Positions 1 to 9,201 of a stretch of DNA of 64,000 nucleotides are shown here, one piece after another. Position 1 is the stretch's first letter; the number at the start of each line of letters is the position of its first letter. This DNA is from Streptomyces globisporus (lineage in GTDB: Bacteria > Actinomycetota > Actinomycetes > Streptomycetales > Streptomycetaceae). The stretch spans positions 310,001 to 374,000 of the forward strand of contig BMTG01000001.1 in assembly GCA_014649555.1 (NCBI GenBank), read 5' to 3'. The notes beneath the pieces are model-generated. The model saw nothing but the letters and a program-made list of their open reading frames with translations. It was not told the origin of the DNA and did not search any database. A program made the position numbers and the translations under genes.

Positions 1-1
1 G

Positions 2-133
2 GTCCAGCCGGGCTACACCTACACCAGTTGCACGTACGTCATCGAGCGGAGCCCCTTCGACCTGGACCTGCCGCTGCTCCCCGATCCGATCCAGCCGGTG
101 GTCAGCCCTTGGGGCGCGGGTTCTTCTCGATGA
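2..133 (+). CDS. 3' end of an unidentified gene (partial)
   Basis: The window opens inside an open frame that runs from base 2 to a TGA at 131-133, giving 43 residues of a C-terminus. Nearly every codon ends in G or C until the last few, which supports real coding. The fragment reads through SPFDLDLPLLPDPIQP and carries no motif I recognise. Its last 32 bases overlap, tail to tail, the 3' end of the kinase gene on the other strand. I do not assign a function. Confidence 0.55.
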   Translation, partial: VQPGYTYTSCTYVIERSPFDLDLPLLPDPIQPVVSPWGAGSSR

Positions 134-1913
134 CCCGGCCGTCCAGTTCGGCGGTGAGGAAGGCGCCGCCGTGCGCGTCGGAGACGTACACGCGCAGCAC
201 CGGGCGGTCGTCGTGGAAGGGCGACGAGGGGTCCACGATCACGTAACTGCTCTCCGGATCATCGACGTTGAGCGTCTCCTCCGCCGCCCTCAGCAGGGCG
301 GGCAGCGCGTCCCAGTCGACGGAGTCCAGGTCGACCGTCGTGGACCCGGACATCAGGGTGCCGCCCATGTCGTCGTTCTTCGCCCGGCCGTCGCGGTAGC
401 TGAAGCGGTCGTACAGCGCGGCGTTGGACTTCAGCGGCGCCTCGGCGGAGGCGTGTTCGCCGTAGAGCGTGAAGTCGGTGACCTTCGTTCCGCCCATGAG
501 CGGCTTCAGCGCGTCGATCGCGGCCCGCGCCCCGTCCGGGGTCAGGAGGTCCGCCGTCTCCGGCTCCGGTACGTCCTGCTCGTCGGATCCGTCGGACTCG
601 TCGGCGATCGGGTCCGGCGTGGGGGCCGGGACCTGCGGTGCGCTCGCCCGGTCGCGCGGGCGGTCGTCGCCGCCGGAGCCCTCGGAGGAGAAGGCGCCGC
701 TCGTCCAGAGGATGGCGCCCGCGATCACCACGGCCGAGACGACGGACGACGCGGCGCTGATCCGCCAGACCCGGCGCTCGATGCGACGGCCGCGCTCCCG
801 CGAGGCGGCGTCGGAAGCGGGGGGCGGGGTGCCGTAGCCCGTCGGGACGCGGTCCTCCGGGGCTCCGGATCCGCCGGGCGGGGCGGGTGTCGGGGGCTTT
901 CGGTCGGAGACCGGTGACCCGAACGGCGCCGCGGGCGTGGCGCCCGGTCGCGGCGGCGGGGTGGCCGACTGCGTGGGCGCGGCGTGTACGGAGGCGGGGT
1001 GTCCGGGTCTCCGGCCTGTGGAGGCGGGCTGTTCCCGTACCGGCTCCGTGGGGGTCGGGGGTGTGCTCCCGCCGCCCCGTGCGGCCTCGGCCAGCAGCCG
1101 GTCGAGGGTATCCGCGTCCGGGCGGGCCGGGATGTCCCGGGTGAGGAGCGCGCTCAGCACCGGGGCGAGGGCCCCGGCCCGTACCGGTGGCGGGATCTCC
1201 TCGTCGAGCACGGCGGCCAGCGTGGCGAGGGTGGTGGCCCGGCGCAGCGGGTGGCGGCCCTCGACGGCGACGTACAGCATCATGCCGAGCGACCAGAGGT
1301 CGGAGGACGGGTCGCCCTCCGTGCCCCGGATGCGCTCGGGGGCTATGTAGTCGGGCGAGCCGATGAGGGCGCCCGTCATGGTGAGGCTGGTCGACTCGCG
1401 GATGGCGGCGATGCCGAAGTCCGTGAGGACGGGGCGGCCGTCGGGGCGCAGCAGGACGTTGGCGGGCTTGACGTCCCGGTGCTGGATCCCGGCCGCGTGG
1501 GCGGCGCGGAGGGCGGAGAGGATGCCGCGCCCCAGCTCGGCGGCGTCGGCGGGCTCCATGGGGCCGGTGGCGAGCCGGTCGTGCAGGGAGGAGCCGGCCA
1601 CCAGCTCCATCACGATCCACGGGTAGCCGTCCTCGCCGGGGTCGACGATGTGGTGGACGGTGACCACGTTGGGGTGGTCGACCCGGGCCAGGGCGCGGGC
1701 CTCACGGAGCACCCGGGCGCGCAGGGTGCGGGCGCCCTCGGGGTCGTACTCCGCGAGCGCCGGGTCCGGGGGCCGCACCTCCTTGAGCGCGACATCGCGG
1801 TGGAGCGCCTCGTCGCGGGCCCGCCAGACCATGCCCATGCCACCGCTGCCGAGCCGCTCGACCAGCGTGAAACGGCCGTCGATCACCCGTCCCGAGGGGA
1901 CCTCTTCGCTCAT
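102..1913 (-). CDS. Membrane-anchored Ser/Thr protein kinase (PknB/Hanks type)
   Basis: A 603-residue Hanks-type kinase expected to phosphorylate Ser/Thr on cytoplasmic targets. The kinase domain covers about residues 14-275, with glycine loop GSGGMG (22-27), the ATP lysine in VALKEV (44), catalytic HRDVKPAN (from 145), DFG (165-167) and APE (191-193), so it should be active. A Pro-rich linker follows (280-375), then one membrane segment (about 384-405) and a 195-residue outer domain with no PASTA repeats visible, probably the sensor. The ATG at 1913 is preceded by TACGCT and a 7-base gap without a Shine-Dalgarno, suggesting a leaderless mRNA. The gene converges on the fragment at 2-133. Confidence 0.93.
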   Translation of the reverse strand: MSEEVPSGRVIDGRFTLVERLGSGGMGMVWRARDEALHRDVALKEVRPPDPALAEYDPEGARTLRARVLREARALARVDHPNVVTVHHIVDPGEDGYPWIVMELVAGSSLHDRLATGPMEPADAAELGRGILSALRAAHAAGIQHRDVKPANVLLRPDGRPVLTDFGIAAIRESTSLTMTGALIGSPDYIAPERIRGTEGDPSSDLWSLGMMLYVAVEGRHPLRRATTLATLAAVLDEEIPPPVRAGALAPVLSALLTRDIPARPDADTLDRLLAEAARGGGSTPPTPTEPVREQPASTGRRPGHPASVHAAPTQSATPPPRPGATPAAPFGSPVSDRKPPTPAPPGGSGAPEDRVPTGYGTPPPASDAASRERGRRIERRVWRISAASSVVSAVVIAGAILWTSGAFSSEGSGGDDRPRDRASAPQVPAPTPDPIADESDGSDEQDVPEPETADLLTPDGARAAIDALKPLMGGTKVTDFTLYGEHASAEAPLKSNAALYDRFSYRDGRAKNDDMGGTLMSGSTTVDLDSVDWDALPALLRAAEETLNVDDPESSYVIVDPSSPFHDDRPVLRVYVSDAHGGAFLTAELDGRVIEKNPRPKG

Positions 1914-1979
1914 GGGCCGTAGCGTACGGGGGGCTTCGGACAGCGGGAAGTCGGGGCAGGGCCGGGGGCGGCGGCCCCG

Positions 1980-3059
1980 TCAGGCCGAGGTGCGCTTGCG
2001 GGGCGATGCCGTCTTCTTCGCCCCGCTGCCGCCGCTCGACGACGTCTGCTTCTTGGCCGCCGTCTTCGTCGTCTTCTTCGCGGTGGCCTTCTTCGTCGTC
2101 GACGTGGACTTCTTCGCACCGGTGGACTTGGGGGTGGACCTGGAAGTGGACTTCTTCGCCGCCGCGGAGCTCTTCCTCGTGGTCTGCGCGGAGGACTTCC
2201 CCGACGCCGACGACTTTCCGGACGTCTTCTTGATGGGGTGCACGTCGGCCATCTCGCCGTCGCCCTCGTCCCCCACCTCGCCCCGGGACTTCTTCGCCGC
2301 CTGCACGCTGTTCTCCAGGGCCGCGATCAAGTCGATGACCTTGCCGCCGCCGGTGTCCCCGGACTCGGCCGGGCGCACGGTCTCGCCGGAGGCCTTCGCG
2401 GCGATGAGTTCCTCCACCGCCTCCCGGTAGTCGTCGTGGAGGCTGTCCATGTCGACCTCGCCGAGCGTGTCCATCAGGGCGTCCGCCAGGTCGAGTTCGG
2501 CGTCGCGGACCGTGACGTCGCCGTCGGGCGCGACGCCCTCGGGGGCGCGGATCTCGTCGGGCCAGAGCAGTCCGTGCATGGCGATCACGTCGTCCACGAC
2601 GCGGAGCATGCCGAGCCGCTCGCGGCCGCGCAGGGCGTATTTGGCGACGGCGACCTTGTTGCTGCGCTTGAGGGCCTCGCGGAGCAGGGTGTACGGCTTG
2701 GCGGCGGGTACGCCGTTGGCGGAGAGGTAGTACGCCGCGTCCATCTGGAGCGGGTCGATCTGGTCCGCGGGCACGAAGGCGACGATCTCGATGGTCTTCG
2801 CGGTGGGCAGCGGGAGCTGGGCGAGATCCTCGTCGGTGATCGGGATCATCGTGCCGTCGGCGTCCTCGTACGCCTTGCCGATCTCGCCGCCCTGGACCTC
2901 TTCCTCGTCCAGTTCACAGACCTTGCGGTACCGGATCCGGCCACCGTCGGCGAGGTGGATCTGCCGGAAGTGGATCGAGTGGTTCTCGGTGGCGTTGACC
3001 AGCTTGATCGGGATGCTGACCAGCCCGAAGGAGATCGCGCCGTTCCATATGGACCTCAC
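1980..3059 (-). CDS. ku: Non-homologous end-joining protein Ku
   Basis: A 359-residue bacterial Ku homologue that rings broken DNA ends and recruits LigD-type enzymes. The start MRSIWNGAISFGLVSIPIKL is the family hallmark, and the Ku core fills about residues 1-260. The tail (about 270-359) is a low-complexity Lys/Ser/Thr/Ala stretch with many KKS, KSS and KKT units, an extended basic C-terminus of the sort that binds DNA. The start is GTG at 3059, supported by AAGGGG about six bases upstream. It is divergent from the LigD-type polymerase at 3138, so the two probably share the 78-base promoter region and form one repair module. Confidence 0.96.
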   Translation of the reverse strand: MRSIWNGAISFGLVSIPIKLVNATENHSIHFRQIHLADGGRIRYRKVCELDEEEVQGGEIGKAYEDADGTMIPITDEDLAQLPLPTAKTIEIVAFVPADQIDPLQMDAAYYLSANGVPAAKPYTLLREALKRSNKVAVAKYALRGRERLGMLRVVDDVIAMHGLLWPDEIRAPEGVAPDGDVTVRDAELDLADALMDTLGEVDMDSLHDDYREAVEELIAAKASGETVRPAESGDTGGGKVIDLIAALENSVQAAKKSRGEVGDEGDGEMADVHPIKKTSGKSSASGKSSAQTTRKSSAAAKKSTSRSTPKSTGAKKSTSTTKKATAKKTTKTAAKKQTSSSGGSGAKKTASPRKRTSA

Positions 3060-3137
3060 CGTTCACCCCTTGTCGGCTGTGAAGGACTCTGTGGCGGATA
3101 AAGACGCATTGGCCTGATTTCGTGTGACTCTTATCGT

Positions 3138-4028
3138 ATGACGCCGATCACCGAGGTGGAGGGGCGACGGGTCTCGCTCAGCAATCTCGACAAGGTCCTG
3201 TATCCGGCCACGGGAACGACCAAGGGCGAGGTGCTGCACTACTACGCGGCCACCGTGGGCAGCGTGATCCTGCCCCACCTGGCCGGCCGCCCCGTCTCCT
3301 TCCTGCGGTATCCGGACGGGCCGGGCGGCCAGCTCTTCTTCACCAAGAACCCGCCACCCGGTACACCCGCCTGGGTGGAGACCGCCCCGGTCCCCCGGAG
3401 CGAGGACCAGGGGGCGCGGCAGGTGGTCGTGCGCGATCTGGCCTCGTTGATGTGGGCGGCGAACCTGGTGGTGGAGTTCCACACCCCGCAGTGGCGCACG
3501 GGCGCGCCGGGGGTCGCCGACCGGATGGTCTTCGACCTGGACCCCGGCTCCCCGGCGACCGTCGTGGAGTGCTGCGCTGTGGGGCTCTGGCTGCGGGAGC
3601 GGCTCGCGGACGACGGGCTGGCGGCGTACGGGAAGACGTCCGGGTCCAAGGGGCTGCATCTGCTGGTTCCGCTGGAGCCCACGCCGTCCGGCGAGGTGTC
3701 CGCGTACGCGAAGCGGCTCGCCATGGAGGCGGAGGAGGCCCTGCCGGCTCTCGCCCTGCACCGGATGAAGCGCGCCCTGCGGCCGGGCAAGGTGTTCGTC
3801 GACTTCAGCCAGAACTCCGCGTCGAAGACGACCGCCACGCCCTACACCCTGCGCGCCCGGCCCGAGCCCACCGTCTCGGCCCCCGTCACCTGGGACGAGA
3901 TCACGGGGTGCCGGAAGGCCGGGGCCCTGGTGTTCCGCGCCGGGGACATGGCCGCCCGGCTGGACCTGCACGGCGATCTGCTCGCCCCGCTGAACGACCC
4001 GGAACAGGCGCGTCCGCTGCCCGCGTGA
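3138..4028 (+). CDS. ligD: Stand-alone LigD-type DNA polymerase/primase domain protein
   Basis: A 296-residue protein matching the polymerase (archaeo-eukaryotic primase-like) domain of LigD, which fills gaps at broken ends during end joining. Visible family features are LSNLDKVLYPATG near the N-terminus, RPVSFLRYPDG, the metal-binding Asp pair in MVFDLDPG, LHLLVPL and VFVDFSQN. No nuclease or ATP-dependent ligase domain is attached, so the ligase must be encoded elsewhere. Divergent from ku. The ATG at 3138 follows a short AT-rich stretch without a clear Shine-Dalgarno. The 243 bases downstream, to 4271, contain no gene I can support. Confidence 0.92.
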   Translation: MTPITEVEGRRVSLSNLDKVLYPATGTTKGEVLHYYAATVGSVILPHLAGRPVSFLRYPDGPGGQLFFTKNPPPGTPAWVETAPVPRSEDQGARQVVVRDLASLMWAANLVVEFHTPQWRTGAPGVADRMVFDLDPGSPATVVECCAVGLWLRERLADDGLAAYGKTSGSKGLHLLVPLEPTPSGEVSAYAKRLAMEAEEALPALALHRMKRALRPGKVFVDFSQNSASKTTATPYTLRARPEPTVSAPVTWDEITGCRKAGALVFRAGDMAARLDLHGDLLAPLNDPEQARPLPA

Positions 4029-4271
4029 CACCTCGGAAAGCCCTGCGACGCCCATCGCTCACAGCGACCTCACAGCCGGATCGTCTTGACCCGGTCATGA
4101 CCTGGTTACGGGCGCGAGGAAAGGCCACAAGTGGCGGGTGGATTGTCGGAGCCGTGGTGCACACTCTGCGCAGGCGCTTTCTACGGGGCGCGCCGGGAGG
4201 GGTGTGACGGGCCGGGTGCGCCATGCGCTGCGCCGGTCCGGGCGCTGTCGTGATCGTGGGGAGGGGATGGC

Positions 4272-6491
4272 GTGTTCTCGGGGATCGACGAGGTCGACTG
4301 GGCTTCGATGGAGCATGCCTACGGGCCGGCCGACGACGTACCGGAGCTGCTGCGGGGGCTCGCCTCCGCCGATCCGGCGGAGCGGGAGGCCGCGCTCGAC
4401 GGCATGTACGGGGCGGTGCACCACCAGGGCGATGTGTACGCGTGCACGCTCGCGTGCATCCCGTTCCTGTTCGAGCTGGTCGTGGACCCGGGGGTGCAGG
4501 ACCGGGGCGGCGTCGTCGAACTGCTCACCAGCATCGGGGGCTTCGACCTCGACGAGGACGACGAGGCGGAGATCGACGAGGACGAGATCGAGGGCGCCGC
4601 GAACTACGCGATGGCGGCGGCCGCGGTCACCGCGGGCGCCGGGGTGTTCTTCGAGCTGATCGCCGACGAGGATCCCGGGGTGCGGCTCGCGGCCCCGCTG
4701 GCGCTCGCCACGTTGCACCGGCACCCGGTGCGGGTGCTCGCGCTGCTGCGGGAGCGGTTGCCGGTGGAGCCCGACGAGGAGGTGCGGCTCGCCCTGGTGG
4801 AGGCGGCCGGGCGGGTCGCCCTGCGGCACCGGCCGCTGGCGGAGCGGGTCGGGAAGTGGCTGGGCCTGCTGGCGTCCCGGGCCGACTCCCCGGGGCTGCG
4901 GCTCGCGGCGCTGGCCCAGCTGGCGCGCTGTTCGCCCGACGGACTGCCCGGGGATGTGGTGCCGGTGGTCTCGGGGCTGCTGCGCCAAATGCGTTCGGTG
5001 CCGGAGGAGTCCGGCGACCGGGGCGACAGGGGCGAGCACGCCCCTCCCGGAGGGATCGCCGCGCGGGAGGACGACGAGCCGGAGCCCGGCCCGGACACGA
5101 CACCGGACGCGGAGCCCGTGGACCCCGAGCCCGTGGCCCCGGCGGAGACCGGGCGGGGCGAGCACGTCGCGACGCCGACGCTCGTGGGGCAGTTGCGCTC
5201 GCTGTCCGCCCAGGAGAACGCCGGGCGCGGCGCCCCCTGGGCCGCCGATCTGCTGCGCACCCTGCACGTCGGACTCGACGACCGGGTGGGCGACCGCACC
5301 GCGCTGCTCGCCGACCAGTTGCGCAGCCCCGACCGCCGCCAGCGGATCGACGCCGTACGGATGAGCGGCGGGCTCATACGGGCCTGGCGCGGCCCCTACG
5401 AGGAGTTGGTGGCGCTCGTCGGCGACCAGTTGTCCGACCCCGAGCCCCGGCTCGCCGAGGCCGCGTCCCATGTACTGGAGGAGTTGTTCGGTCTCGCCGC
5501 GCCCGCCGCGGACGCCCTGGCCGCCCGGCTGGCCGCCGATCCCGGGAGCTGGGTGAAGACCTGGGCCAGTGGTCCGCCCGGGCTCTGCTCCCCCGTGAAG
5601 GCCTTGGCCCGGCTCGGCGACGCCCGTGCGGTGCCCGCGCTCGCGGCGGCCCTGGAGCTGCCGCAGGTGGCGCACGACGTGGGGTTCGCGGTGGGGCACC
5701 TGGGAGCGACGGCCCGGCCGCTCGCCGGGGCGCTGCGGCGCAGGCTCGCGGAGGTGGAGCTGGACGAGGGCGCCTACGACCGGGCGAGCCCGCTGCTGGC
5801 CGGGCTGACCGCGCTGCGGGCGGGCGAGGCGGCCCCCGAGGTGCTGCGGGTGCTGCGCGGGGCGCCGGAGTACCGGGGCGAGTGGCTGCGTACGGCGGCG
5901 CTGCGGGCGCTGGGTTCGTTCGGGCCCGCCGCACGGGAGGCCGTCCCCGAGCTGCGGGCGCTGGTCCGCCGCCCGGGGACGGCGTCCGCGACGGAGGCGG
6001 CCGAGGCCCTGTGGGCGGTCTCCGGGGACGCCGACGCGGTGCTGCCGGTGCTGATCGAGGGCCTCCGGTCGGACCAGGTGCACGACCGGCGGGCGGCGGC
6101 GGTGGCGCTGGGTGCCCTCGGGCCGCGCGCCGCGGTGGTCGCGCCCCGGCTGCGCGGGCTGCTGGCGCACGAGGAGCTGTGGCTGCGGGTGGACGCGGCG
6201 ATCGCGCTGTGGGAGGTGTCCGGCCGGACCCGGGAGACCGTCGCGGCACTGCTCACCGCCTGGGAGCAGAACCGCCATGTCCGGGTCCGGGTGGCAGAAT
6301 GCCTGGCACGGATGGGGCCGGTCCCGGAGGGGTCGGCCGCGGCACACGTCCTGCGGAGCGAACTCGTCTCCGTACGCCGTCACAACGCGATGGACGGCGG
6401 GTACGGCAGTCATGACATCCACGAGGACGAAAAGCTCCTGGCGCTGTGCCGGCAGGCACTGCGGGGGACGGGGAAAGGAAGCACGTCATGA
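4272..6491 (+). CDS. Large HEAT-repeat protein
   Basis: A 739-residue, probably cytoplasmic, soluble protein built from many helical repeats of HEAT/PBS type; recurring pieces are DPGVRLAAPLALATL, DPEPRLAEAASHVLEEL, DRRAAAVALGALG and LWLRVDAAIALWEVSG. An acidic loop follows residue 95 and a longer Pro/Glu/Asp-rich linker (about 240-300) splits the solenoid in two. Such solenoids are protein-binding scaffolds and no catalytic motif is visible. Start is GTG at 4272 behind GAGGGG; the next upstream ATG is out of frame. Its stop overlaps the ATG of the zinc-ribbon gene (ATGA), so the two are translationally coupled. Biological role unknown. Confidence 0.85.
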   Translation: MFSGIDEVDWASMEHAYGPADDVPELLRGLASADPAEREAALDGMYGAVHHQGDVYACTLACIPFLFELVVDPGVQDRGGVVELLTSIGGFDLDEDDEAEIDEDEIEGAANYAMAAAAVTAGAGVFFELIADEDPGVRLAAPLALATLHRHPVRVLALLRERLPVEPDEEVRLALVEAAGRVALRHRPLAERVGKWLGLLASRADSPGLRLAALAQLARCSPDGLPGDVVPVVSGLLRQMRSVPEESGDRGDRGEHAPPGGIAAREDDEPEPGPDTTPDAEPVDPEPVAPAETGRGEHVATPTLVGQLRSLSAQENAGRGAPWAADLLRTLHVGLDDRVGDRTALLADQLRSPDRRQRIDAVRMSGGLIRAWRGPYEELVALVGDQLSDPEPRLAEAASHVLEELFGLAAPAADALAARLAADPGSWVKTWASGPPGLCSPVKALARLGDARAVPALAAALELPQVAHDVGFAVGHLGATARPLAGALRRRLAEVELDEGAYDRASPLLAGLTALRAGEAAPEVLRVLRGAPEYRGEWLRTAALRALGSFGPAAREAVPELRALVRRPGTASATEAAEALWAVSGDADAVLPVLIEGLRSDQVHDRRAAAVALGALGPRAAVVAPRLRGLLAHEELWLRVDAAIALWEVSGRTRETVAALLTAWEQNRHVRVRVAECLARMGPVPEGSAAAHVLRSELVSVRRHNAMDGGYGSHDIHEDEKLLALCRQALRGTGKGSTS

Positions 6492-6805
6492 TCATTTTCG
6501 GTACCAAGGGCTATCTCTACCAGCTGGCCGTCCTGACGATGGTGTGCGGCTGGTGCGGCAATCCGGCGGCGCACACCCTGCGCAAGCGGGTCACGAAGTT
6601 CACGCTCTTCTTCATGCCGCTGTTCCCGTTCTCGACGAAGTACGCCACGCAGTGCACGTTCTGCGGCGGGGAGCGGCAGATATCCAAGGAGGAGGCGGAC
6701 CAGCTGCTCGCCCAGGCCGCGGCCGGGCAGGACGGCAACGCCTACGGCCAGGCCCCCCAGCAGCCCGGCGTCACGCCGCCCGGGCAGAACCCGTACCAGC
6801 GCTGA
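6488..6805 (+). CDS. Small zinc-ribbon protein with a hydrophobic segment
   Basis: A 105-residue protein with two CxxC pairs (C20/C23 in CGWCG and C56/C59 in CTFCG) that should bind one zinc as a ribbon. The stretch between them (about 37-47, FTLFFMPLFPF) is very hydrophobic, so it may sit at the membrane surface. The tail is Gln/Pro/Gly-rich and disordered. I chose the ATG at 6488 because it overlaps the stop of the HEAT-repeat gene as ATGA and follows AAAGGAA at a good distance; an upstream GTG is in frame but lies inside the previous gene. Function unknown; co-translation suggests it works with the HEAT protein. Confidence 0.85.
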   Translation: MIIFGTKGYLYQLAVLTMVCGWCGNPAAHTLRKRVTKFTLFFMPLFPFSTKYATQCTFCGGERQISKEEADQLLAQAAAGQDGNAYGQAPQQPGVTPPGQNPYQR

Positions 6806-6939
6806 TCCGGCCCTGCCACCGGCGCTGACCCTGCGGCGAGCGGAGGGCCACGCAACGTTACGCAGTGGTGCGAACCGGGCATTGCACACGGCTGTCCGAT
6901 TAGGGTGTGAAGCCTCTGTCGTCGAGGAGGAGGCGAGAG

Positions 6940-7728
6940 TTGCGTCCGCACCGCACCCCGGCGGCGACCCGCACCGCCGTGTGCGCCGTCGCCGCGCTCG
7001 CCCTGCTGTCCGGCTGCGGCGCGGCGGGCGGGTTGAAGAGCGCGGGGGACGCGCCGTCGGCCGTCGAGCCCAAGGCCTTGTGGCCGGAACTGCCGCCCGC
7101 CTCCTCCGCCCCGTACGACTACGGGGAGGGCGAGACCGCGAAGATCCCGGGGATCCGGGTCACCGGCGGTGATGTGCGGCGGCTGGATCCGGTGACCGTG
7201 GCGCAGGCCGGTCTGAAGGCGAAGACGGACCGGGACAGCGGCCTGGACGAGCTGCCGGACGGCACGGTGCGGCAGATCAAGGCGTGCCGGACCGCCCCGG
7301 AGGACTGCCCGGTCCTCCCGCCGTACTACCGCGATCTGACCGGTGACGGCAGGGACGAACTGGTGCTCGGCATCCGCATGCCCGATCAGCAGCTCGCGGT
7401 GCGCGTCTACATGCCGGACGGGGGCGGGCTGACCCGGATCATGTCCACGTACGACGCCGTGATCAGCGTGGAGCTGGCGGGCCGGGACCTGATCATGCGG
7501 GCTCCCTCGGTGATCCCGGGGTACGAGTACCGCACCGCGTGGTCCTGGGACGACCGGCAGCGCGCGATGCTGCCGACCCGGGACGAGATCCTGCGGACCC
7601 CCGAGCACCGCAAGGCCCCGAGGCCGAAACGCACGCCGACGGGCGCATCGACCCCGGCCCCGTCCGCCGACGCCACCGCAGGCCCGGGAACGCCGACGCC
7701 CTCCGGCTCCGCCACGGGGACGCCATGA
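6940..7728 (+). CDS. Lipoprotein with an FG-GAP-like motif, coupled to a sensor kinase
   Basis: A predicted 262-residue lipoprotein: basic N-terminus, hydrophobic run AVAALALLSGC with the lipid-modified Cys at about 26, then a secreted domain. DLTGDGRDELVLG resembles the calcium-binding DxDGDGxxDL element of FG-GAP repeats. The C-terminus is a Pro/Ser/Thr-rich tail. I prefer the TTG at 6940 over an in-frame GTG at 6907 because GAGGAGGAGG lies at the right distance before TTG and a -10-like TAGGGT at 6901-6906 would start transcription downstream of the GTG. Its stop overlaps the histidine kinase start (ATGA), so it is a likely accessory or ligand-sensing subunit for that kinase. Confidence 0.85.
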   Translation: MRPHRTPAATRTAVCAVAALALLSGCGAAGGLKSAGDAPSAVEPKALWPELPPASSAPYDYGEGETAKIPGIRVTGGDVRRLDPVTVAQAGLKAKTDRDSGLDELPDGTVRQIKACRTAPEDCPVLPPYYRDLTGDGRDELVLGIRMPDQQLAVRVYMPDGGGLTRIMSTYDAVISVELAGRDLIMRAPSVIPGYEYRTAWSWDDRQRAMLPTRDEILRTPEHRKAPRPKRTPTGASTPAPSADATAGPGTPTPSGSATGTP

Positions 7729-9107
7729 GGCGTCGGCGCCGGTTCCGCTCGCCCTCCTGGACCGCGAGCCTCACCTGGAAGTCCGCGGTCTTCCTCACCG
7801 CCATGTGCTGCACCCTGGCCGCCCTCCTCGGCGTCCTGGTGCACACCGCGGTCACCCGGCAGACCGTCGAGCACGCCCGGGAGAAGGCGCTGGCCCGGCT
7901 GGAGGTGGTCACCGACGCGTACGAGGCCGGGGAGCCGCTGCCCCGGGGGTCCGGCATCGACCCGCCCGGCCTGCCCGGTTCGCTGCGCGCCCTCGCGGCC
8001 GGCGGCGAGCGGGGCACGGTCGTCGCGGACGGGCCGCACCGGCCGGGCGACCCGGACGGGCAGGGCGGCCCCGCGATGTGGGCGGCGGGCCCGGCGGACG
8101 GGCGGGCGCTGTCCACCTGGACGGACTACAGCCACAGCGCCCGGACGATCGGCGGCCTCGACCGGGCGATCCTCGGCTCCTCGCTGCTGGCCATCGCCGC
8201 CACGCTGCTCGTCGGGCTGTTCGCCGTCGGCCGGGTGACCCGCCGCCTCCACCAGAGCGCCCGGGTGGCCCGCCGGATCAGCGCGGGCGATCTCGACGCG
8301 CGGGTGAACGATCCGCGGACCGCGCGTCCGGTCCGCGCCCAGGACGAGGTGGCGATCGTGGCGGGCGCGCTCGACACGATGGCCTCGACCCTCCAGCGCA
8401 AGCTCCAGACCGAGCAGCGGTTCACCGCCGATGTGGCGCACGAGCTGCGCACCCCGCTGACCGGCCTGTCGGCCGCCGCCGAACTGCTGCCGCCGGGCCG
8501 CCCGGCGGAGCTGGTGCGCGACCGGGTGCAGGCGATGCGGGCACTGACGGAGGACCTGCTGGAGATCTCCCGGCTGGACGCCCGTACCGAGCAGGTCGAC
8601 CTGGCCGTGCACGATCTCGCGCCGATCGCGGAGCGGGTCGTCCGGGCGTCGGGCACCGACACCGAGGTACGGGTGAACGGCGCGGCCCGGGTGGAGACCG
8701 ACCGGCGGCGGCTGGAGCGGGTGCTCGGCAACCTGGTGGCCAACGCCCACCGGCACGGGGCCCCTCCGGTGGTGCTGAGCGTGGACGGCGCGGTGGTCTC
8801 CGTACGCGATCACGGGCCCGGGTTCCCGGCGTATCTGCCGGACGGCGGGCCGCAGCGGTTCCGTACGGACGGCGCGGGCAAGGGGCACGGTCTCGGGCTG
8901 ACCATCGCGCTCGGTCAGGCCCAGGTCATCGGCGCCCGGCTGGACTTCGGCAACGCGCCGGACGGCGGAGCGCTCGCCCGGTTGACCCTGCCGGAGTACG
9001 TGCGGCTCGACGACGGTGATTCCGACGGGAATCCCGGTGGGGACAGGGGTCGGCGGGGCCCGGACGACCCGGACGGCTCAACGGGGAACGCCCCTCACGC
9101 ATCGTGA
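7725..9107 (+). CDS. Membrane sensor histidine kinase, no adjacent response regulator
   Basis: A 460-residue HAMP-type histidine kinase. Two membrane segments (about 18-40 and 148-170) enclose a roughly 105-residue outer domain; HAMP follows, then the H-box FTADVAHELRTPL with the phospho-accepting His at about 239, N-box NLVANAHRHG, DHGPGF and GHGLGLTIA, so all catalytic boxes are present. The ATG at 7725 overlaps the lipoprotein stop. No response regulator is encoded next to it: its downstream neighbour is the SH3 protein. The ATP-binding part is slightly short but complete. The partner regulator is presumably elsewhere. Confidence 0.92.
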   Translation: MRRRRRFRSPSWTASLTWKSAVFLTAMCCTLAALLGVLVHTAVTRQTVEHAREKALARLEVVTDAYEAGEPLPRGSGIDPPGLPGSLRALAAGGERGTVVADGPHRPGDPDGQGGPAMWAAGPADGRALSTWTDYSHSARTIGGLDRAILGSSLLAIAATLLVGLFAVGRVTRRLHQSARVARRISAGDLDARVNDPRTARPVRAQDEVAIVAGALDTMASTLQRKLQTEQRFTADVAHELRTPLTGLSAAAELLPPGRPAELVRDRVQAMRALTEDLLEISRLDARTEQVDLAVHDLAPIAERVVRASGTDTEVRVNGAARVETDRRRLERVLGNLVANAHRHGAPPVVLSVDGAVVSVRDHGPGFPAYLPDGGPQRFRTDGAGKGHGLGLTIALGQAQVIGARLDFGNAPDGGALARLTLPEYVRLDDGDSDGNPGGDRGRRGPDDPDGSTGNAPHAS

Positions 9108-9201
9108 CGCGTTGCAGACCGTGAGTGGCGATTTTAGCGTGACGATCACGAGCCCAGCTCGTGTCCCCCACGTTCCGCTTTCCTCATCGCATGGAGGCAG
9201 C

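Noticed and set aside
6907-6939. GTG at 6907 as the start of the lipoprotein
   Set aside because: It lacks a Shine-Dalgarno and a likely -10 (TAGGGT) directly precedes it; the TTG at 6940 has a strong ribosome site and gives a proper lipoprotein signal.
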